Below are positions 1 to 12,410 of a DNA stretch of 64,000 nucleotides, in pieces. This DNA is from Lumbricus rubellus (taxonomy: Eukaryota; Annelida; Clitellata; Crassiclitellata; Lumbricidae). The stretch spans positions 31,761,013 through 31,825,012 of the forward strand of contig OX243820.1 of assembly GCA_945859605.1 (NCBI GenBank), in the 5' to 3' direction. The position numbers and the translations under genes are program-made. The number at the start of each line of letters is the position of its first letter. Position 1 is the stretch's first letter. The notes below the pieces were generated by a model, which saw only the letters and a list, made by a program, of their open reading frames with translations, was not told where the DNA came from and made no database searches.

Positions 1-122
1 TCGATTTGAACAACGACGGTTTCGTGTCGCTCGAAGATTTTGTAGAATTCGCGGACAAGCAATGCGATTCGACAAAGTCCGATGTAGCTGAAAGGGAAAA
101 GCTCAAGGCGTGCATTGCTAAA
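1..122 (+). pseudogene. SCP1 exon 1 (partial), EF-hand calcium-binding protein
   Basis: The window opens inside the first coding exon of the first array member. Reading from base 3 it gives the second half of EF loop 1 (D-L-N-N-D-G-F-V) and the exiting helix, ending in a lysine codon at 122 followed by the donor GTAAGT. The same exon in the seven paralogues is 168 bases, so about 46 bases including the ATG lie off the window. This exon is open, but its second exon is broken, so the gene is treated as a pseudogene. Confidence 0.8.
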
Positions 123-568
123 GTAAGTTATATTAAAAATAGCTTCGCTCGCGTTTTTTTACACGTGGACCTAGCCTACGTTGTATTTGGGCTTGCAAAG
201 CTTACTGCTGTTGCAGACTATTTTATAATTCTTTAACTTTTTGAATTGTGTTACAGTATTCGAATTTAGTGAAGAATTTCCTTATGGAGTTGTTCTCTAT
301 GGTTCGGTCGCTTCTCCATCAGGGAAATTTTAGCTGTGGCCATTGTATTAGAATCGACAATAATACAACTAATGCTATGACCTCAATAAATCATCGGCAC
401 CATCAGTAGCGTAGCAAAGTGTTTGGGAGCCCCTGTGCAGGGTTTCGGTGGCTGACCTCTTCAGTGCTTGACCCCCTCGATTTCAAACAAAAAGGTTGCG
501 CAAAAAACCTCTTTTGATATAGACACTGCATAATTTTTTATAGCCTAATAGTTAGCATCTCACAACAG

Positions 569-947
569 GTGTGGCGTCAATTTATGAAGTCCTCTGGATC
601 CGATGACAACGGATTGCTGACTGCATCCATCTTCGTGGAATCCGTGAAACAACAAAGGAATGATCCGGAATTCAAAGAGGCGTATCTTCAATCTTGCCAC
701 CATTTTTTTCGTCTGGGAGATACCAACGGTGATGGCTTTCTGCAAGAGGACGAATACACAAAGTCACATGCTTCTATTGGTATCACGGACGTAAACTTGG
801 CTCACAATGTTTTCAGTCCATGGATCTAAACGGAGATGGGAAGCTCAGCTTGGAGGAATTCGGCAGTGCCATGTTGGAGTAGGCTATCTCACATCAGAAG
901 ATGAGAACAGTCCTTTTGCGTTATTGTGGGGACCTCTGGTCGAATGA
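569..947 (+). pseudogene. SCP1 exon 2, frameshifted EF-hand exon
   Basis: After an acceptor CAACAG the exon begins V-W-R-Q-F-M-K-S-S-G, as in SCP2. Compared with SCP2 and SCP3 it has two lesions. One base is missing near 808-816, just before the S-M-D-L-N-G-D-G loop of EF4. Five bases (GGCTA) are inserted after the TA at 880-881, turning the paralogues' GAGTATCT into GAGTAGGCTATCT and creating an in-frame TAG in the ancestral frame. Beyond the second lesion the original frame resumes and ends with the family tail L-W-G-P-L-V-E and TGA at 945-947. EF3 (D-T-N-G-D-G-F-L) is still open. The gene probably no longer makes a normal calcium-binding protein, unless one or both lesions are assembly errors. 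Confidence 0.85.
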
Positions 948-1250
948 TTTTTTACCTTAAGGCCTACAATGCTTATTTGCTTCAGTGTAGTTACTAGGAA
1001 GACTTACATAAGAAAGACTCATCATCAGGCATTGCTACGGCTTCAAATTAAATTAATATTGATGATCATCAAGCGTTTTTGCGGTTTGTCCTTCTATTTG
1101 GAATGACATTCCTTCCGCACGTTGGGCTAAAATAATGACTTGTTTTCCTTAACAGCTTATCGTTCTTCGAAAACATTTCTTTTCTTCGGAGTCTGTCGTG
1201 CTGAGAAAGCCTCTGAATAGTCATTCATTCAGCAAGAGGCGCCATATAAA

Positions 1251-1340
1251 TTTTCAAGTATAGTACAATACATGTACAATGTGAAGGTACTGAAACATTT
1301 TCAAGTATAGTACAATACATGTACAATGTGAAGGTACTGG
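1251..1340 (+). repeat. 47-bp tandem duplication
   Basis: CAAGTATAGTACAATACATG...AAGGTACTG occurs twice without change (1254-1294 and 1301-1340). Confidence 0.9.
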
Positions 1341-1484
1341 CTATAACCTGCAAATGCATATGAACTACATATAGGCTACTCGTATCCTGTATCACCCGTG
1401 TCCTTTAGCATCATATTATGTTGCTTCCTTTATAAATTTTCTTCAATATTAAATAAGCTTGTTGCTTCACTTCGTTGATTGTGA

Positions 1485-1930
1485 TGGGAGTGTGGGGGAA
1501 GAAATAATTTCCCGAAAACCCAAATTTCACCGGTGACGTACCCGTGGAGGCCGGAGTGTGGTGGGATGTGGTGGGTCGGGTGGGGTGGGGTAGGGGAAGA
1601 AAATATTTCCGAAAGACCCAATTTTGACGGGTCTCGTACTGGTGGAGGTCGGAGTGTGCTTGGGTGGGGGTTTGGATGGGGGATGTGACAAGAAATTTGT
1701 TCCAGAAAACCAAATTTCACGGGTGGCGTTCCGGTGGAGGTTGAAGTGTGGTGGGGTGTGAAAGAAGAAAAGTTTTCCAGAAAACCCAAATTTCACGGGT
1801 CGCGCGCGTACCGGTGGTGGTCGGAGTGTAGCCGTGGTGTGTTGGGGTGGGGTGGGGTGGGGTTCGTGTCGTGGGGCAGGATCGGGTCGGGTGGGGTTGG
1901 GTGGGTGGGAAAAAGGTGGGTGAGCTGTAG
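1485..1930 (+). repeat. G-rich minisatellite
   Basis: Four imperfect units of about 75-100 bp with AAAACCCAAATTTCACGGGT and GGTGGAGGTCGGAGTGTG, then GGGGT-rich sequence. Long open frames on both strands here are products of the repeat. Confidence 0.8.
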
Positions 1931-1989
1931 AAGTGCGGATGGTGTCAAGTGAGGGAAGTAGGAGATTGGCCGGGAGTGGGGCGAATCCT

Positions 1990-3620
1990 AAATTTCCCGG
2001 GAAACGCCGGGTACCCCAGCTAGTTGACATTACGACGGCAATGCGTATCATCGTACAGTCAAGTCTTTCATAGTTCAATAACCTACAGCAGTTTTCCCAT
2101 CTCCAGACGACTGCAGAAGAAACGCACCAAAAAAGTAACGCCAAACACTCGATTCTTTAATACAAGATTCAGCTTTATCTGCGTAGAATTAAATTAGCCT
2201 ACCCCAATAAATTCATTGATTTGCTCGATAAGACAGACATGATGCAATTTTATTAACATTTTGATTCACCATTTTTTAATTAAGCGTGCGTGGGATGCTT
2301 CAACATACATGTAGATTGTAGAATGATAAATTATACGCGTTGAGCAGCACACGGCAGTCGGTTGCAGGATACCAATAAAATATCAGATTACAGTAATTAA
2401 CTTTTAGCAAAGATGGTGTCACGATATACATGTAAAGTCTCCCCCGAAACAGAGTCTCTCCTGGCTGAAACTTAGGAAGAAATTCTGTGATGTAAAAGTA
2501 TATAGGGCCTACATTTTCTTGTTAAATAATAATATTATAGCATTATAAATTATAATATTATGCTGTAGGCTATTATAGCAACGTAAACTAACGGTTTAAC
2601 CGGCTAATCTATAAATTTCACGCGACTTTAACCGATTTTCACATTGAAAAAAGATTGCTTTATTTTGTCGACGGAAAAATTACTATTCGCTCCTCCGAAA
2701 ATGTTATTTCAGAATATACTCTCCATGGGGCGAATTTATTCTGGAACAGATCCGCCCGGGGAGAATCTGTTTCGAAATAAACTTAATAAATCCTCCGGGG
2801 GATACTTGTAGGGGGAGTCTATCACGCGACACCGGCTTCGATAGAGCAAAAATAATTTCCCAGCCTTCACAAGCGGCTGACCGTAGAAATTAGAACTGGT
2901 AAGCCTACGTCTCATTTTATTTCTGTAAGTGTAAATACACTGTAAAAACTCATGCTGTCCTGGCCTCACGATCATTGGTTTGAAGAGAAAAATATAGGTT
3001 GTGTGTGTCATAAGTCACGACAGTACAGTGCTGCGGACGTATGCTTGAATATCATAAGCATAATTATAGCTGGTGCAAGAGTCTACAATATTCGCAGCAA
3101 GGAGCTAACATGAGACGTGTAAAGAATGTAGAACAATGGGTACAAAATAAATCCATGCATTGGGTACACCGAAAGGGGCACGGACCCAGCGGGACCTAGT
3201 GGAGCCAGCAATAACAAGGTCTGTGCGGCCTGCAAGGAAAGAGCGTATAGCCATTCTACATGTACATGTATGTAGGCTAGTATTGAATTTTCTATTTGAT
3301 GTTAGCCCAGCAGGCCTATTATGTCGCTCAAACTTAACAATAATAATTATTATTCTAATTCGCTCTGCGTGTTTAATTCTTATCAGCCGAGTGTAGCGTG
3401 TTTGCGTACTCTAATGACCGTGCCTATTTAGTGCAGCACTATCAATGTTGACTTCTAAAAGTATGATGAGAATCAATAAACCGCACCTGTCGCTTGGGAG
3501 GACATACATAATCCTGCTTATAATGAAACATAGCAAACAAATTGCTGATTGAAATGCGAATTAATACAAGTTGTCTTGCAAGGCATTTGACGTACTCGCT
3601 AGTCAGATCCTCGGACTCGG
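1990..3620. other. Intergenic, no gene seen
   Basis: AT-rich. 2400-2520 resembles 49430-49545 (CACGATATACATGTAAAGTC; CCGAAACAGAGTCTC; GATGTAAAAGTAT), a dispersed repeat of unknown type. Confidence 0.5.
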
Positions 3621-3624
3621 AATA

Positions 3625-3630
<6 letters not shown>

Positions 3631-3668
<38 letters not shown>

Positions 3669-3700
3669 ACTGAGTGGGAATAATATATATATATATAGAA
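3631..3700. repeat. (AT)n microsatellites
   Basis: TA runs at 3631-3662 and 3683-3697. Confidence 0.95.
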
Positions 3701-3714
3701 AATATATTTACATA

Positions 3715-4078
3715 CAGAGTGGACCCAAATAAAGTAAGCCCTGAGGCTGTTTTGCTAATAGTTTAGCTAAAAAGAATAGATTTTGAAATTTAAAAAAATC
3801 AGGTTTAAAGGCATTAATTTTCATATTTACGTAAAATAGTTAGGCTAAATTTCACCAAAATACTTAAGTAGGCTATTTATGTTGAGGAGCGTCAACAAAC
3901 AGTGGAATATGGGATATAGGCCTAAATTTCATCCTGTTTGAAATTTCTTGGTGAAATTTGGCTACTGTCTTTAAAATTTAGGCTTACTTGTAAGCCTGTA
4001 CAATATAATTTGAAAATTCTTCCTTTTGAAGAAAATATCAGTGAAAACCTTAGGGATTACTTTTTATGGTCCACCCTG
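3715..4078. mobile_element. Small mariner-like MITE
   Basis: Ends CAGAGTGGACCCA and TGGTCCACCCTG, similar to the 19051 element, with imperfect inverted matches over about 30 bp at each end. TA precedes the left end; the right flank CTTA is not a clean duplication. Confidence 0.55.
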
Positions 4079-5117
4079 CTTATTATATTAGCCTACCTGT
4101 CTTGGAATCTATACTGCAGGTGGGCTACGCAAAATATTTATTGCAGCTGTGATGCAGATTTTCAAGTAGATCTCATTGGCCTGTAGCAGATGTCATAAGA
4201 CCACGTGTGCAATAATAAATTATTGTCTGGGATCTCCGGGGAATATCGTAAGGAATCGACAGAAGTCTGATCGAAAAGTAGTACGTAGTGCGAACTACTC
4301 TACGGTAAGCAGTACTGTTGCAGACGGCATGTCGTCTAAATTTTTATCAGGTGTTTTGTGTCGTGACAGACGAAGCCAGTGGAGTATGTACATTGTACAA
4401 TGTAAACTCTGCATTTAATGCAACTATAAAATTATTGTTATAGCCACATTTAATCGTGCATTGACGTTAATCTCGAGACATCTTGGCTGCATTTCGGCGT
4501 GACTTGGCGATCAAACACTTCCGAAATCTGACACCTGGAAGGGGTTTAGGGCACGGCTTTGCTCTAGAGTATACGCGGATATACAGCGTGTATTCACCTG
4601 ACGAACATTGGGTATCTTGTACGTAGTTCTGAGAACGAGGATAGGATACGCGGGTAAGCTTATGCATAATATACAGAGTAGCCTATCTTACCACACAACG
4701 ACCAAAGTTTAGAAAAAGTGAATAGAAATAAAATGGCGAACAGAAAACAGGCAAAGATCGCTATTTTAGAGAGAAAAAAACGCCAATTTGGATCGTTATA
4801 CGGAGTGGTGAAGGTTTCGCGGGCGAAAAATCGTAGGAAAAGCATGTGATGACTAAAAAAGGTCGTCAGAATTTTCGATGACTAACAAAAAGGTCGTCAG
4901 AAAATTTTGCTGAAAAAGCAAAAACCCAGCGTATACTCCTCTTCAAATTGTAAATTTACCAGTACTGTCTTAGGACAGCGGTTCTCAACCAGCTCACGGA
5001 CCACAATTTTTTTAGTCTCGGTCATGGACCACCACTGAAATTTTGTAGGCCTAATAGGCCTACCGCTGGCGCACCATCGTGACTGTGTGATCATAGATAA
5101 TAATAGTAGGCCTATAC

Positions 5118-6174
5118 TAGGGTGACCATACGTCCCGGTTTTCCGGGACATGTCCCGGTTTTTTGTGGTGCGTCCCGGTGTCCCGACGACTTAGGAAAAA
5201 AGGCAAAATTGTCCCGGTTTTTGACAAGAAAGAAATGTGAATATTGAAAACGTCAATTTTGCGTCAATGACAGAACAAAGTGCAGTTTGTAACCCATAAG
5301 GAAATCGCAATGGAAGAGAAGTTGTCAATTTATATGGAATATTATATTACATCTGTCGGCCTAGTGTAATAGGCTAGTGAGTTTGGAAAGTAGATTTTAA
5401 AAATTATAAAGGCGTACGGGTACGAGAAAGCCTCCTTAATACAATTTTAGTGGCAGCTAGATCTAGGCCTATAGGCCTATCGATTTCAACAGGTCTCGTC
5501 GCAGTCGAAATTAATGGGAGCGAGGCAACTCATGTAATATATTCTAAATAGTAGGCCTATAGCAGTTTTTTTCAGATGACAACTAAAATACACTGTCATT
5601 GCAATGCTGAACTTTAGAAAATTCTGATGGGGAGGGACACGTACCATGATGCCACCCCAACCTCTTTTCTTTCTCGTTCCTCCAGAAACCTTAAATCTTC
5701 TTATGGACTAGATTACGTATAGCCTATTGAGCGCCGATTGAGAGTATTCTCAATTATTATGAAAGCGTGTTACACACCTGCACTGAAGACTATCTAGAAC
5801 AGGTTGGATAGTTTTACAGTGAAGCATAGCTCAGCCCTATATGCTCAGCATCAGGCCTAAATTAGGCCTAACTGTGGTGAGTCTGATGACGCCAGTATCG
5901 ATTTGTTCAAAAACTTTTGTAGTACAGAACTTAACTAAAAAAATCACTCTTCCGAACTTTGAGTTTCGTCAAAGTATGCAGTAATTGCAGTATGCTCTAA
6001 TAAGCATTAAGCAACAATAGCCTAATATAGTTCACTGTTGACTGAAGAAGGCCTATCCTGTAGGACTAGGCCTTCGTATACGCCTATATATAGTCCTGCA
6101 AAGAAATTACGGTAGAATTGGCATTTTTTCAAAAAAGTGTCCCGGTTTTTCATGGCCAAAAAATGGTCACCCTA
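5118..6174. mobile_element. hAT-type non-autonomous element
   Basis: Ends TAGGGTGACCA and TGGTCACCCTA with perfect 8-bp duplications GCCTATAC (5110-5117, 6175-6182). Near each end the sequence has TGTCCCGGTTTT-type repeats. 1057 bp, no coding frame. Eight TAGGCCTA-type motifs lie inside it. Confidence 0.92.
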
Positions 6175-6831
6175 GCCTATACATAATAATTATATAGGCC
6201 TACACTGAGACTCCTCTGGCATAAATTTACGATATTGCCATAAATCAGCCGCGTAGGCCTATCATTAGTTTAATCTAGCCATTGAAATAAATAGAATTTT
6301 ATTATTTTTCTTCACAATTTATCTGTTTCTGTGTTTCTAAATAAGAACCACAAATTTCAGGACTTGCTGCCGGCCCACCAGGCAGATGGTCGCGGACCAT
6401 CCAGTGATCCGTGGACCCCGGTTGAGGACCGATGGTTTGGGGTGATAGTAGACACTCCGACGCTAAGGGTGCTACTGTCGCTCTCTTGTGGACTATTGCC
6501 AGTCCCGAGCCTTGAGAAAAGAGGAGGGCGACACTAATCATCTTTGATATGACATAGTGTCGTAAAACAGCCACAAGACTCTCGTTATATGATGGTCGCT
6601 AAAATCTACTTCAATGACCAATGCCTGATATAGTACTTGAACTGGGAGCACCTCTGAGTGGACTTCTCGAATGGGCGCTATATAAATTCTTGAAATGGAG
6701 AATGAATGAATGATTGTCGTGTGCACAAGTGCAGAGGTATACAGACAAATCTAGTTCATCCATATTTCAATGGCGTTCTATCCGTAAGTAAACCGTCCCA
6801 GGTAACGACATCTTATGACGTTGTTGCTCTA

Positions 6832-8395
6832 CATGTACATTAGACTGGTCCACGATACAATGGCAAAAAATTAAGTTTTTAGAATTCTTTCTCCACAAGG
6901 CTTATATTTGTCCACTTGGGTTAGATAGTCTTTCTGTAAAATTTCAGCCTGATCGTGCAACGTTTGGAGGTCAACCCATTCTGAACATTTTACTTGAGTG
7001 CTAATAATGTCTTTACGTCATGTTAACCATCAATTGTAGACTAATATGGCTTTGTTATTCTGAGATCAGACCCAGAGTACTGGCTTTTGGGAAAACCAGT
7101 CTCTCGGTTATCTACTGTAAGATTATCACAAGCCTGGATGCACAGCAACTGCTTCAGTTTAATCATATCACTAAAGGGAGGCCCCATCCGGAAAGTAAAA
7201 AAATGGCCTGTGATGCAGTTGTTTGTATCTTGATGCTTGCCAGAATACCAACACAGCTGGTTGTCTGGTGTGTCAGGAAACTGTCAATGCTTTATCAGAA
7301 CTATACCTAACTCTGAAGACTCACAGACCATTACAAAGAGCAAGTGGCAAGACAAAGAATACATGTTCAAGAGTGATCTTCAAAAATTGTTTGATATTGC
7401 CTCAAAGGATATGATGACAGAAATCCAGCAAGAAGGAGAATTCCTTCGAATGCAAAAAGACGTATTTTCCAGTAGCATGAGTGGAGTAAACCTAAAGACA
7501 GCAGCAAAAGAGAGCAGAAAAAGGCAACGACAAGAGAATGGTGAAAATTGATATGAAAAACGCATGACAAAAGGCAGTAATGAAGCAGTAGGTAAACTTT
7601 CTGCTTTGTCATCTAGTCAGGATTCAGAAGAAGAATAAGCTTAGCCTACTGTTCTATTTAATGCAATGATGAATATCAGACAACCTAATCATCGTTCGAG
7701 TACATATTGTCTACACTCTACAATGGCTGTATAAGCAGCTGCTACTAAAGTCTGCCTCATTATCAAGAAAGATCCAAGAACATCTTCTTTAGTTTAGTTG
7801 TTGGTGCTTTATATCGTGTTGGCCTTCCAGACCGTTATGCTGTGTTTCTAGATGGAGCTGCACACTGGCAATTGGTTATGACATTAATTTCAGAAATCAC
7901 ATATTCTAGACGTTCATAAAAGAAAGACAAAAAGCAGCTGCAATGAAAGAACAAGAGGGCACACTGGAAGACCTGCTATTACCTCTCTGAGAAATCAAAA
8001 TGTTGCCCATGCAGCATCGACGGATAAAAGGCAAACATGAACCGCATAGCTATTATTATAGTTCTCACTGGAAATTGCCAGGAAAAACTGTTTGGCAATC
8101 CAAAAAATGGTGAGCGACATACAAGGTGACTCTGAGGCCAACACCAGTGTTGAAGTAATTGAGAAATGGAATCTCCCCAGACTCAATTTCGCTCAGGTCG
8201 TACATTAACCATTGCGGAACAATGTATCTACTTCTGTCCCAATAAAATAAAAAGTGTCAAATGGGTTGACCTCTAAATTTCATTTGTTTTCATTGAAATT
8301 TTTTGTGATTATTATAATCATGATAAGGACAAAACAAGCCTTGTGGAGAACTGAAATCTGCAAGATTATTTTTTTGGACCACTCTAATGTACATG
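6832..8395. mobile_element. TA-flanked DNA transposon relic
   Basis: Inverted ends CATGTACATTAGACTGGTCC and its complement near 8376-8395, each preceded by TA. Further inverted matches lie inside (CTCCACAAGGCTT; GAGGTCAACCCATT), about 190 bp per side. Between 7200 and 7630 there are open plus-strand frames (for instance 7237-7551, ending in a Lys/Arg-rich stretch) that look like pieces of one decayed protein; I do not recognise it. Confidence 0.6.
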
Positions 8396-8439
8396 TAGGC
8401 TACTTTATTTACAGGCAATTCTGTGACAATCGACTCAAG

Positions 8440-8607
8440 ATGTCCGACTTTTTGGCCAGAAAAGTTAAGACGTACTTCAGAATCAACGATGTGAAGAACG
8501 ACGGCTTCATATCGCTGAAGAATTTCGTGGAGCTGGCTGAGCGCCAATGTGATGCAACGAAAGCCGCTGCCGTTCAAAGGGAAAAGCTGAAAGCATGTTT
8601 TGTCAGA
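8440..8607 (+). CDS. SCP2 coding exon 1
   Basis: ATG at 8440 opens 56 codons ending at a GTAAGT donor. The N-terminus M-S-D-F-L-A-R-K-V-K-T-Y-F is shared with SCP3. EF loop 1 is residues 17-28 (D-V-K-N-D-G-F-I-S-L-K-N). Lysine at position 3 and asparagine at position 12 make it weaker than the SCP3, SCP4 and SCP8 loops. An acceptor-like TTTACAG ends 26 bases before the ATG, so an upstream non-coding exon is likely; SCP3 has a matching acceptor. Confidence 0.88.
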
Positions 8608-9385
8608 GTAAGTGGTTCAAAAAGAAGATTTTATTGATGACGATCGAGTCATTGTTCATGTGTTCATGCAGGAGCGGATCCAGGGGGGCAATCCGGCCAT
8701 GGCCCCCATTTAAAACTGCCATGGGACGTGCCTCCCATTAGGCTAGGTTTTAAATTAGTAATAGGAATAGGGGTGTCATGGCATATTGATGACGACCGAG
8801 TCTACATGTACTTGGGTTTTTTTACTTCGAGATTTTGTATATCATGGGTCTAATAATATAATTCCAGGTTTTTTGAGGAATTTTTAGAACGCGCAATCCC
8901 TTCACTTCTTCCCGTCTTCCGTGGTGAATAATTATTATTCCCGTTTGGATGACAATGATCATAATTATTATTATTATTATTATACTTAAATTATTTTTCT
9001 GCACAATATGCTTTTACAGCTGCACGGACTCATTTAGAACTGTCATTTTTGTGCAGAACTGCATAATAAAAGCCATCTAGGCCTATTATTCTTTAGCCCT
9101 ATTTCGACTTGTGATGCGTAGCCTATATAGCCTATGATCTTGGCATTAGGCCTAAGTGTTGAGTCTGTAATTTATGGACAATGCACAAAGATACGCTTCT
9201 TTACTCATGAGCCAAACTTTGCCTCTAAATCTTGTCCAGGAATTTCCGTTGTTCGGTTTTAAAAACCGGTCTTCTTTCTGAAAGTCAATTATGCAAGATC
9301 GCGACCTGAAAACGATTGGAGAAACCGTCACACGGATGTTCTAAGATTTCTTGTATATCTGAATTGCTTGAGCCACTTAACCTTA

Positions 9386-9844
9386 CCGATGTAAAGGTTT
9401 CAAATTACCCCCTCCTAAACATTACCCCCGGTAACTTGAAACCGGTTTCAGATTACCCCTCGGACGCTAGATTTGCATCAATCATCGCATTTATTGCACT
9501 AAAAAAAATCAGAAAAATCATCCCGCTTCTTGTTTTGGTCTGAAGATTTTCATCCGTCATCCCACTTCGTAGTTTGTTATCAATATTTTAATCGAAAAAA
9601 AATAATAGTCTCGAGGCCATTTCTCCATGTAACTTCAGCGGCGATTTAGTATTTTTGTTACAGATGAAAATATTGATAACAAACCACGAAGTGGGATGAC
9701 GGATGAAAATCTTCAGACCAAAACAAGAAGCGGGATGATTTTTCTGATATTTTAGTGCAATAGATAGCCTACGATGATTGATGCAAATTACAGTTTTCAG
9801 GGGGTTAATGTTTAGGAGGGGTTAATCTGAAACCTTTACACCGG
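9386..9844. mobile_element. Hairpin MITE in SCP2 intron
   Basis: Two arms of about 195-210 bp are near-perfect inverted copies (CGATGTAAAGGTTTCA; CATCCCGCTTCTTGTTTTGG) around a centre of 60 bases. TA stands at 9384-9385 and 9845-9846. Confidence 0.78.
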
Positions 9845-9879
9845 TACAGAATATGCAGTACCGGTAATTACGCATAGGA

Positions 9880-9950
9880 CTGTAATCGTTTGTTCTGAGC
9901 GCACCTTGAAGGAGCGCTATATCAAATTCTCGGTAAATAAATAAAAACTT
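9880..9950 (+). repeat. SINE/L2-type 3' tail
   Basis: GAAGGAGCGCTATATCAAATTCTCGGTAAATAAATA, recognisable as the shared 3' end of the SINE family. Similar tails stand at 6650-6712, 20590-20670 and 34148-34165. Confidence 0.55.
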
Positions 9951-10265
9951 TTAAGACTGTTCTCTTTAGCCGCCGCTCGATAGGGATAGCTTCTGAATAG
10001 ATGGTCTTGAAGGGGGCTTACGACAAATCTCTTAAATGAATGAATGACAACACTTTAATGGTAGCCTATAATAGGCTACAATTGTAATGTGCTGGTGAAA
10101 GTTCGATTGAACATTCAGAAAGTGATTAGGCTATTTCAACATTTTGGCGATAGGTCTAAGTGAAACCACATGCCACTAGCACAAATCCAAATGTTTCATA
10201 AGTCTTGTTCATACGTAGGCTTTTTTTTATTTCTATTAACATTGAACATTGCAATGTCACCACAG

Positions 10266-10640
10266 GTGTGGCGTCAATGGATGAAGTCCTCTGGATCCGA
10301 TGACAAAGGATTGCTGACTGCATCCATCTTCGCAGAGTCCGTGAAGCAACAAAGGAATGATCCGGAATTCAAGGAAGCGTATCTGGAAGTATGCCATCAT
10401 TTCTTCCGTCTTCTGGATGTAAGTGGTGATGGTTTTCTACAGGAAGATGAATACGCGAAGTCACTGACCGACATTGGCGTGCAGGATACTAGTATCACGA
10501 CCAGAGCTTTTGAATCCATGGATCTAAACGGAGATGGAAAACTTAGCTTGTACGAGTTCTCGCATGCTTTATATGAGTATCTTACATCGGAAGATGAGAA
10601 CAGTCCATATGTACTGCTGTGGGGACCGCTGGTTGAATGA
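10266..10640 (+). CDS. SCP2 coding exon 2, EF-hand sarcoplasmic/calexcitin-like protein
   Basis: The exon follows acceptor CACCACAG and adds 124 residues, giving a 180-residue protein. Residues 66-78 correspond to a non-canonical EF2 (S-G-S-D-D-K-G-L-L). EF3 loop 107-118 (D-V-S-G-D-G-F-L-Q-E-D-E) and EF4 loop 142-153 (D-L-N-G-D-G-K-L-S-L-Y-E) are canonical, with D at 1, acidic or N at 3 and 5, G at 6 and E at 12. The C-terminus is L-L-W-G-P-L-V-E. The four-hand layout with a dead EF2 and a hydrophobic G-P-L-V tail is typical of sarcoplasmic calcium-binding, calexcitin and coelenterazine-binding proteins, which buffer calcium or hold small ligands in the cytosol; which of these applies cannot be told from sequence alone. 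A possible polyadenylation signal AATAAA lies at 10911. This is the best-preserved gene of the SCP1-3 group. Confidence 0.9.
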   Translation: MWRQWMKSSGSDDKGLLTASIFAESVKQQRNDPEFKEAYLEVCHHFFRLLDVSGDGFLQEDEYAKSLTDIGVQDTSITTRAFESMDLNGDGKLSLYEFSHALYEYLTSEDENSPYVLLWGPLVE

Positions 10641-10679
10641 CGGCATTTTTTCAATGAGGGTTCATGCCCGTATGGATTT

Positions 10680-11320
10680 TCGTTTCCTATAATAGGCTAT
10701 TCGAATTCGCTATGTTAGTATAAGTAGATGGTCAGTTCAGAATTGTTTTGCTTCATTAGTAGCCTGCGCATGCTATGATCGATCTTTTCAATGCTTCCAA
10801 ACTACTTTTAGCCTGTTTGATACGTGTAGGATTTTTAGTTGCTGCATTAATAAATGATTGTGCACCTTACTGTATTGACAGAAGCTGCTGTTGCCTACTA
10901 ACAATAATTAAATAAAATACTCGTTATTCTGTACCATGAGTGTATTTAATGGATTTTCCAGTTTAAACCTCCAAAATGTGCAATTTCTCCTTTTATGGCT
11001 AGGTATCTGTGTGCTCTGTGTATTTTGCTGGTTCTGTAATAAAATGGTTAAAACGAGGACTTGTGCTTTTTTGGTTGCCACTCGATTTAGTGAGAGGAAT
11101 TAGTTTAGACATTTTTGCTGTTACTAGCCTAACTGAATTCGTATACATGTGTGCATGCCATAATCGCTTCAGTGATCACGAACTACTTTTATCTTGTATG
11201 ACAATTTCTGTAGCTATTATAGACTATAGTTGCTTCATCAGTAGGCTAAATAAGATTGAGCACCTCACTCTGTTGACAGTGCTTCACCAATATTATTAAA
11301 TAAAACACTCGTTAGGCTAA
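10680..11320 (+). repeat. Duplicated 3' region of SCP2
   Basis: 10735-10925 (with AATAAA at 10911) matches 11150-11315 (AATAAA at 11299): TAGTTGCTTCAT, TTGTGCACCT, GTTGACAG, AATAAAACACTCGTTA. The second copy carries two GGCTA insertions at TA (11242, 11313). It may be the remains of a lost array member. Confidence 0.7.
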
Positions 11321-11449
11321 TTTTAATTATTAAGGTTTGAGTCTGACACCTAAGTCGTGTTTGTGCAGCCTTCTTCATTGACTCAGAATGGTTTTTATTT
11401 GGCCATGCTCAGGTTGGGCCGAATGGCTGTTTGCCATTTTTATAACTAA

Positions 11450-11545
11450 GTAAAAAAGTAAGTAAGGAGGTAAGTAAGTACGTAACTGAATAAGTAAGTA
11501 GGTAAGTAAGTACGTAAGTTTGTAAGTAAGTAGGTAAGTTAGTTG
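11450..11545 (+). repeat. (AAGT/AGGT)n repeat
   Basis: GTAAGTAAGTAGGTAAGT units. Confidence 0.85.
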
Positions 11546-11974
11546 GTTTAGTCTTTATCATGATCAACTGCTTGTACCGGGCTTTGTCTTACATGCCATC
11601 GAGTAAGATTAAGAGGCGCCTTTCTCAAAAGTGATCATTCTCGTTTGGATGTGCTGAGTGCTCGCTACGGATAGTTCAATCGAGCAGCTTCGGCTACACA
11701 TGAAGTACATGTAGGTCGATGAAATCATGAGCGTGACGTCAAGAGTCACTTCAACAAGTCATTTCCTTAGCCAGGTAGACAGTGCGACGCCCTCTGATTT
11801 ACTGCTGGTCGAAAGACTGTTAGATATTTTTGTGCATCTTTTCGTCTCCGGCCAGGTTAGCTGTCACGGGTCAACCGTGAAGACGTCGAGGGCTCGCATG
11901 AGCGATCATGTGGTTGTGGGTCATGAGCGATCAATGCCCGCCATCCGGGAGTGTCTCAGTTCCAGCCTTTGGAT

Positions 11975-12215
11975 CTACTACTACTACCACCACTACTACT
12001 ACTACCAATACGACCACCACCACCTCCACCGACGGCGTGCCCCCCAAATTTCGGGAAAGTCTGGTTTTCGGGCAAGCAGACCAGACAAAATTTTAAAAAA
12101 GGTCGCCAGAATTTTCGGGCGGAAGAAGTAACGGGAATTTTCGGGCAACATCGACCCGGACAACTAAACAAAAGGTCGTCAGAATTTTCGGGCAAAAGTT
12201 TAAATTTTCCCCCCC
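11975..12215. repeat. Triplet run and AGAATTTTCGGGC repeats
   Basis: (ACT/ACC)n at 11979-12030, then four units of AAAAGGTCGCCAGAATTTTC type. Related units are found at 4850-4910, 45265-45520 and 57350-57390. Confidence 0.6.
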
Positions 12216-12410
12216 CCCAACTCCTGAAATGGCCCCTACGCCTATGGCCGTCGGGCATCATGTTCGAAGGCATTGAAATCAGGCAGCTTGTGTTACTGAC
12301 TGAATCATCTCTCGTCCTTGGGTAAGGTATTGAATACGTTTGAAAACTAAGTTTAAAAAAACCTGATCTTTGTGCTTGTTGCTGCTTAACGACACCGTGT
12401 CATATCAAGG

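Noticed and set aside
1527..2144. 205-codon minus-strand frame rich in Pro, Thr and His
   Set aside because: Lies on the G-rich minisatellite; composition is that of the repeat.
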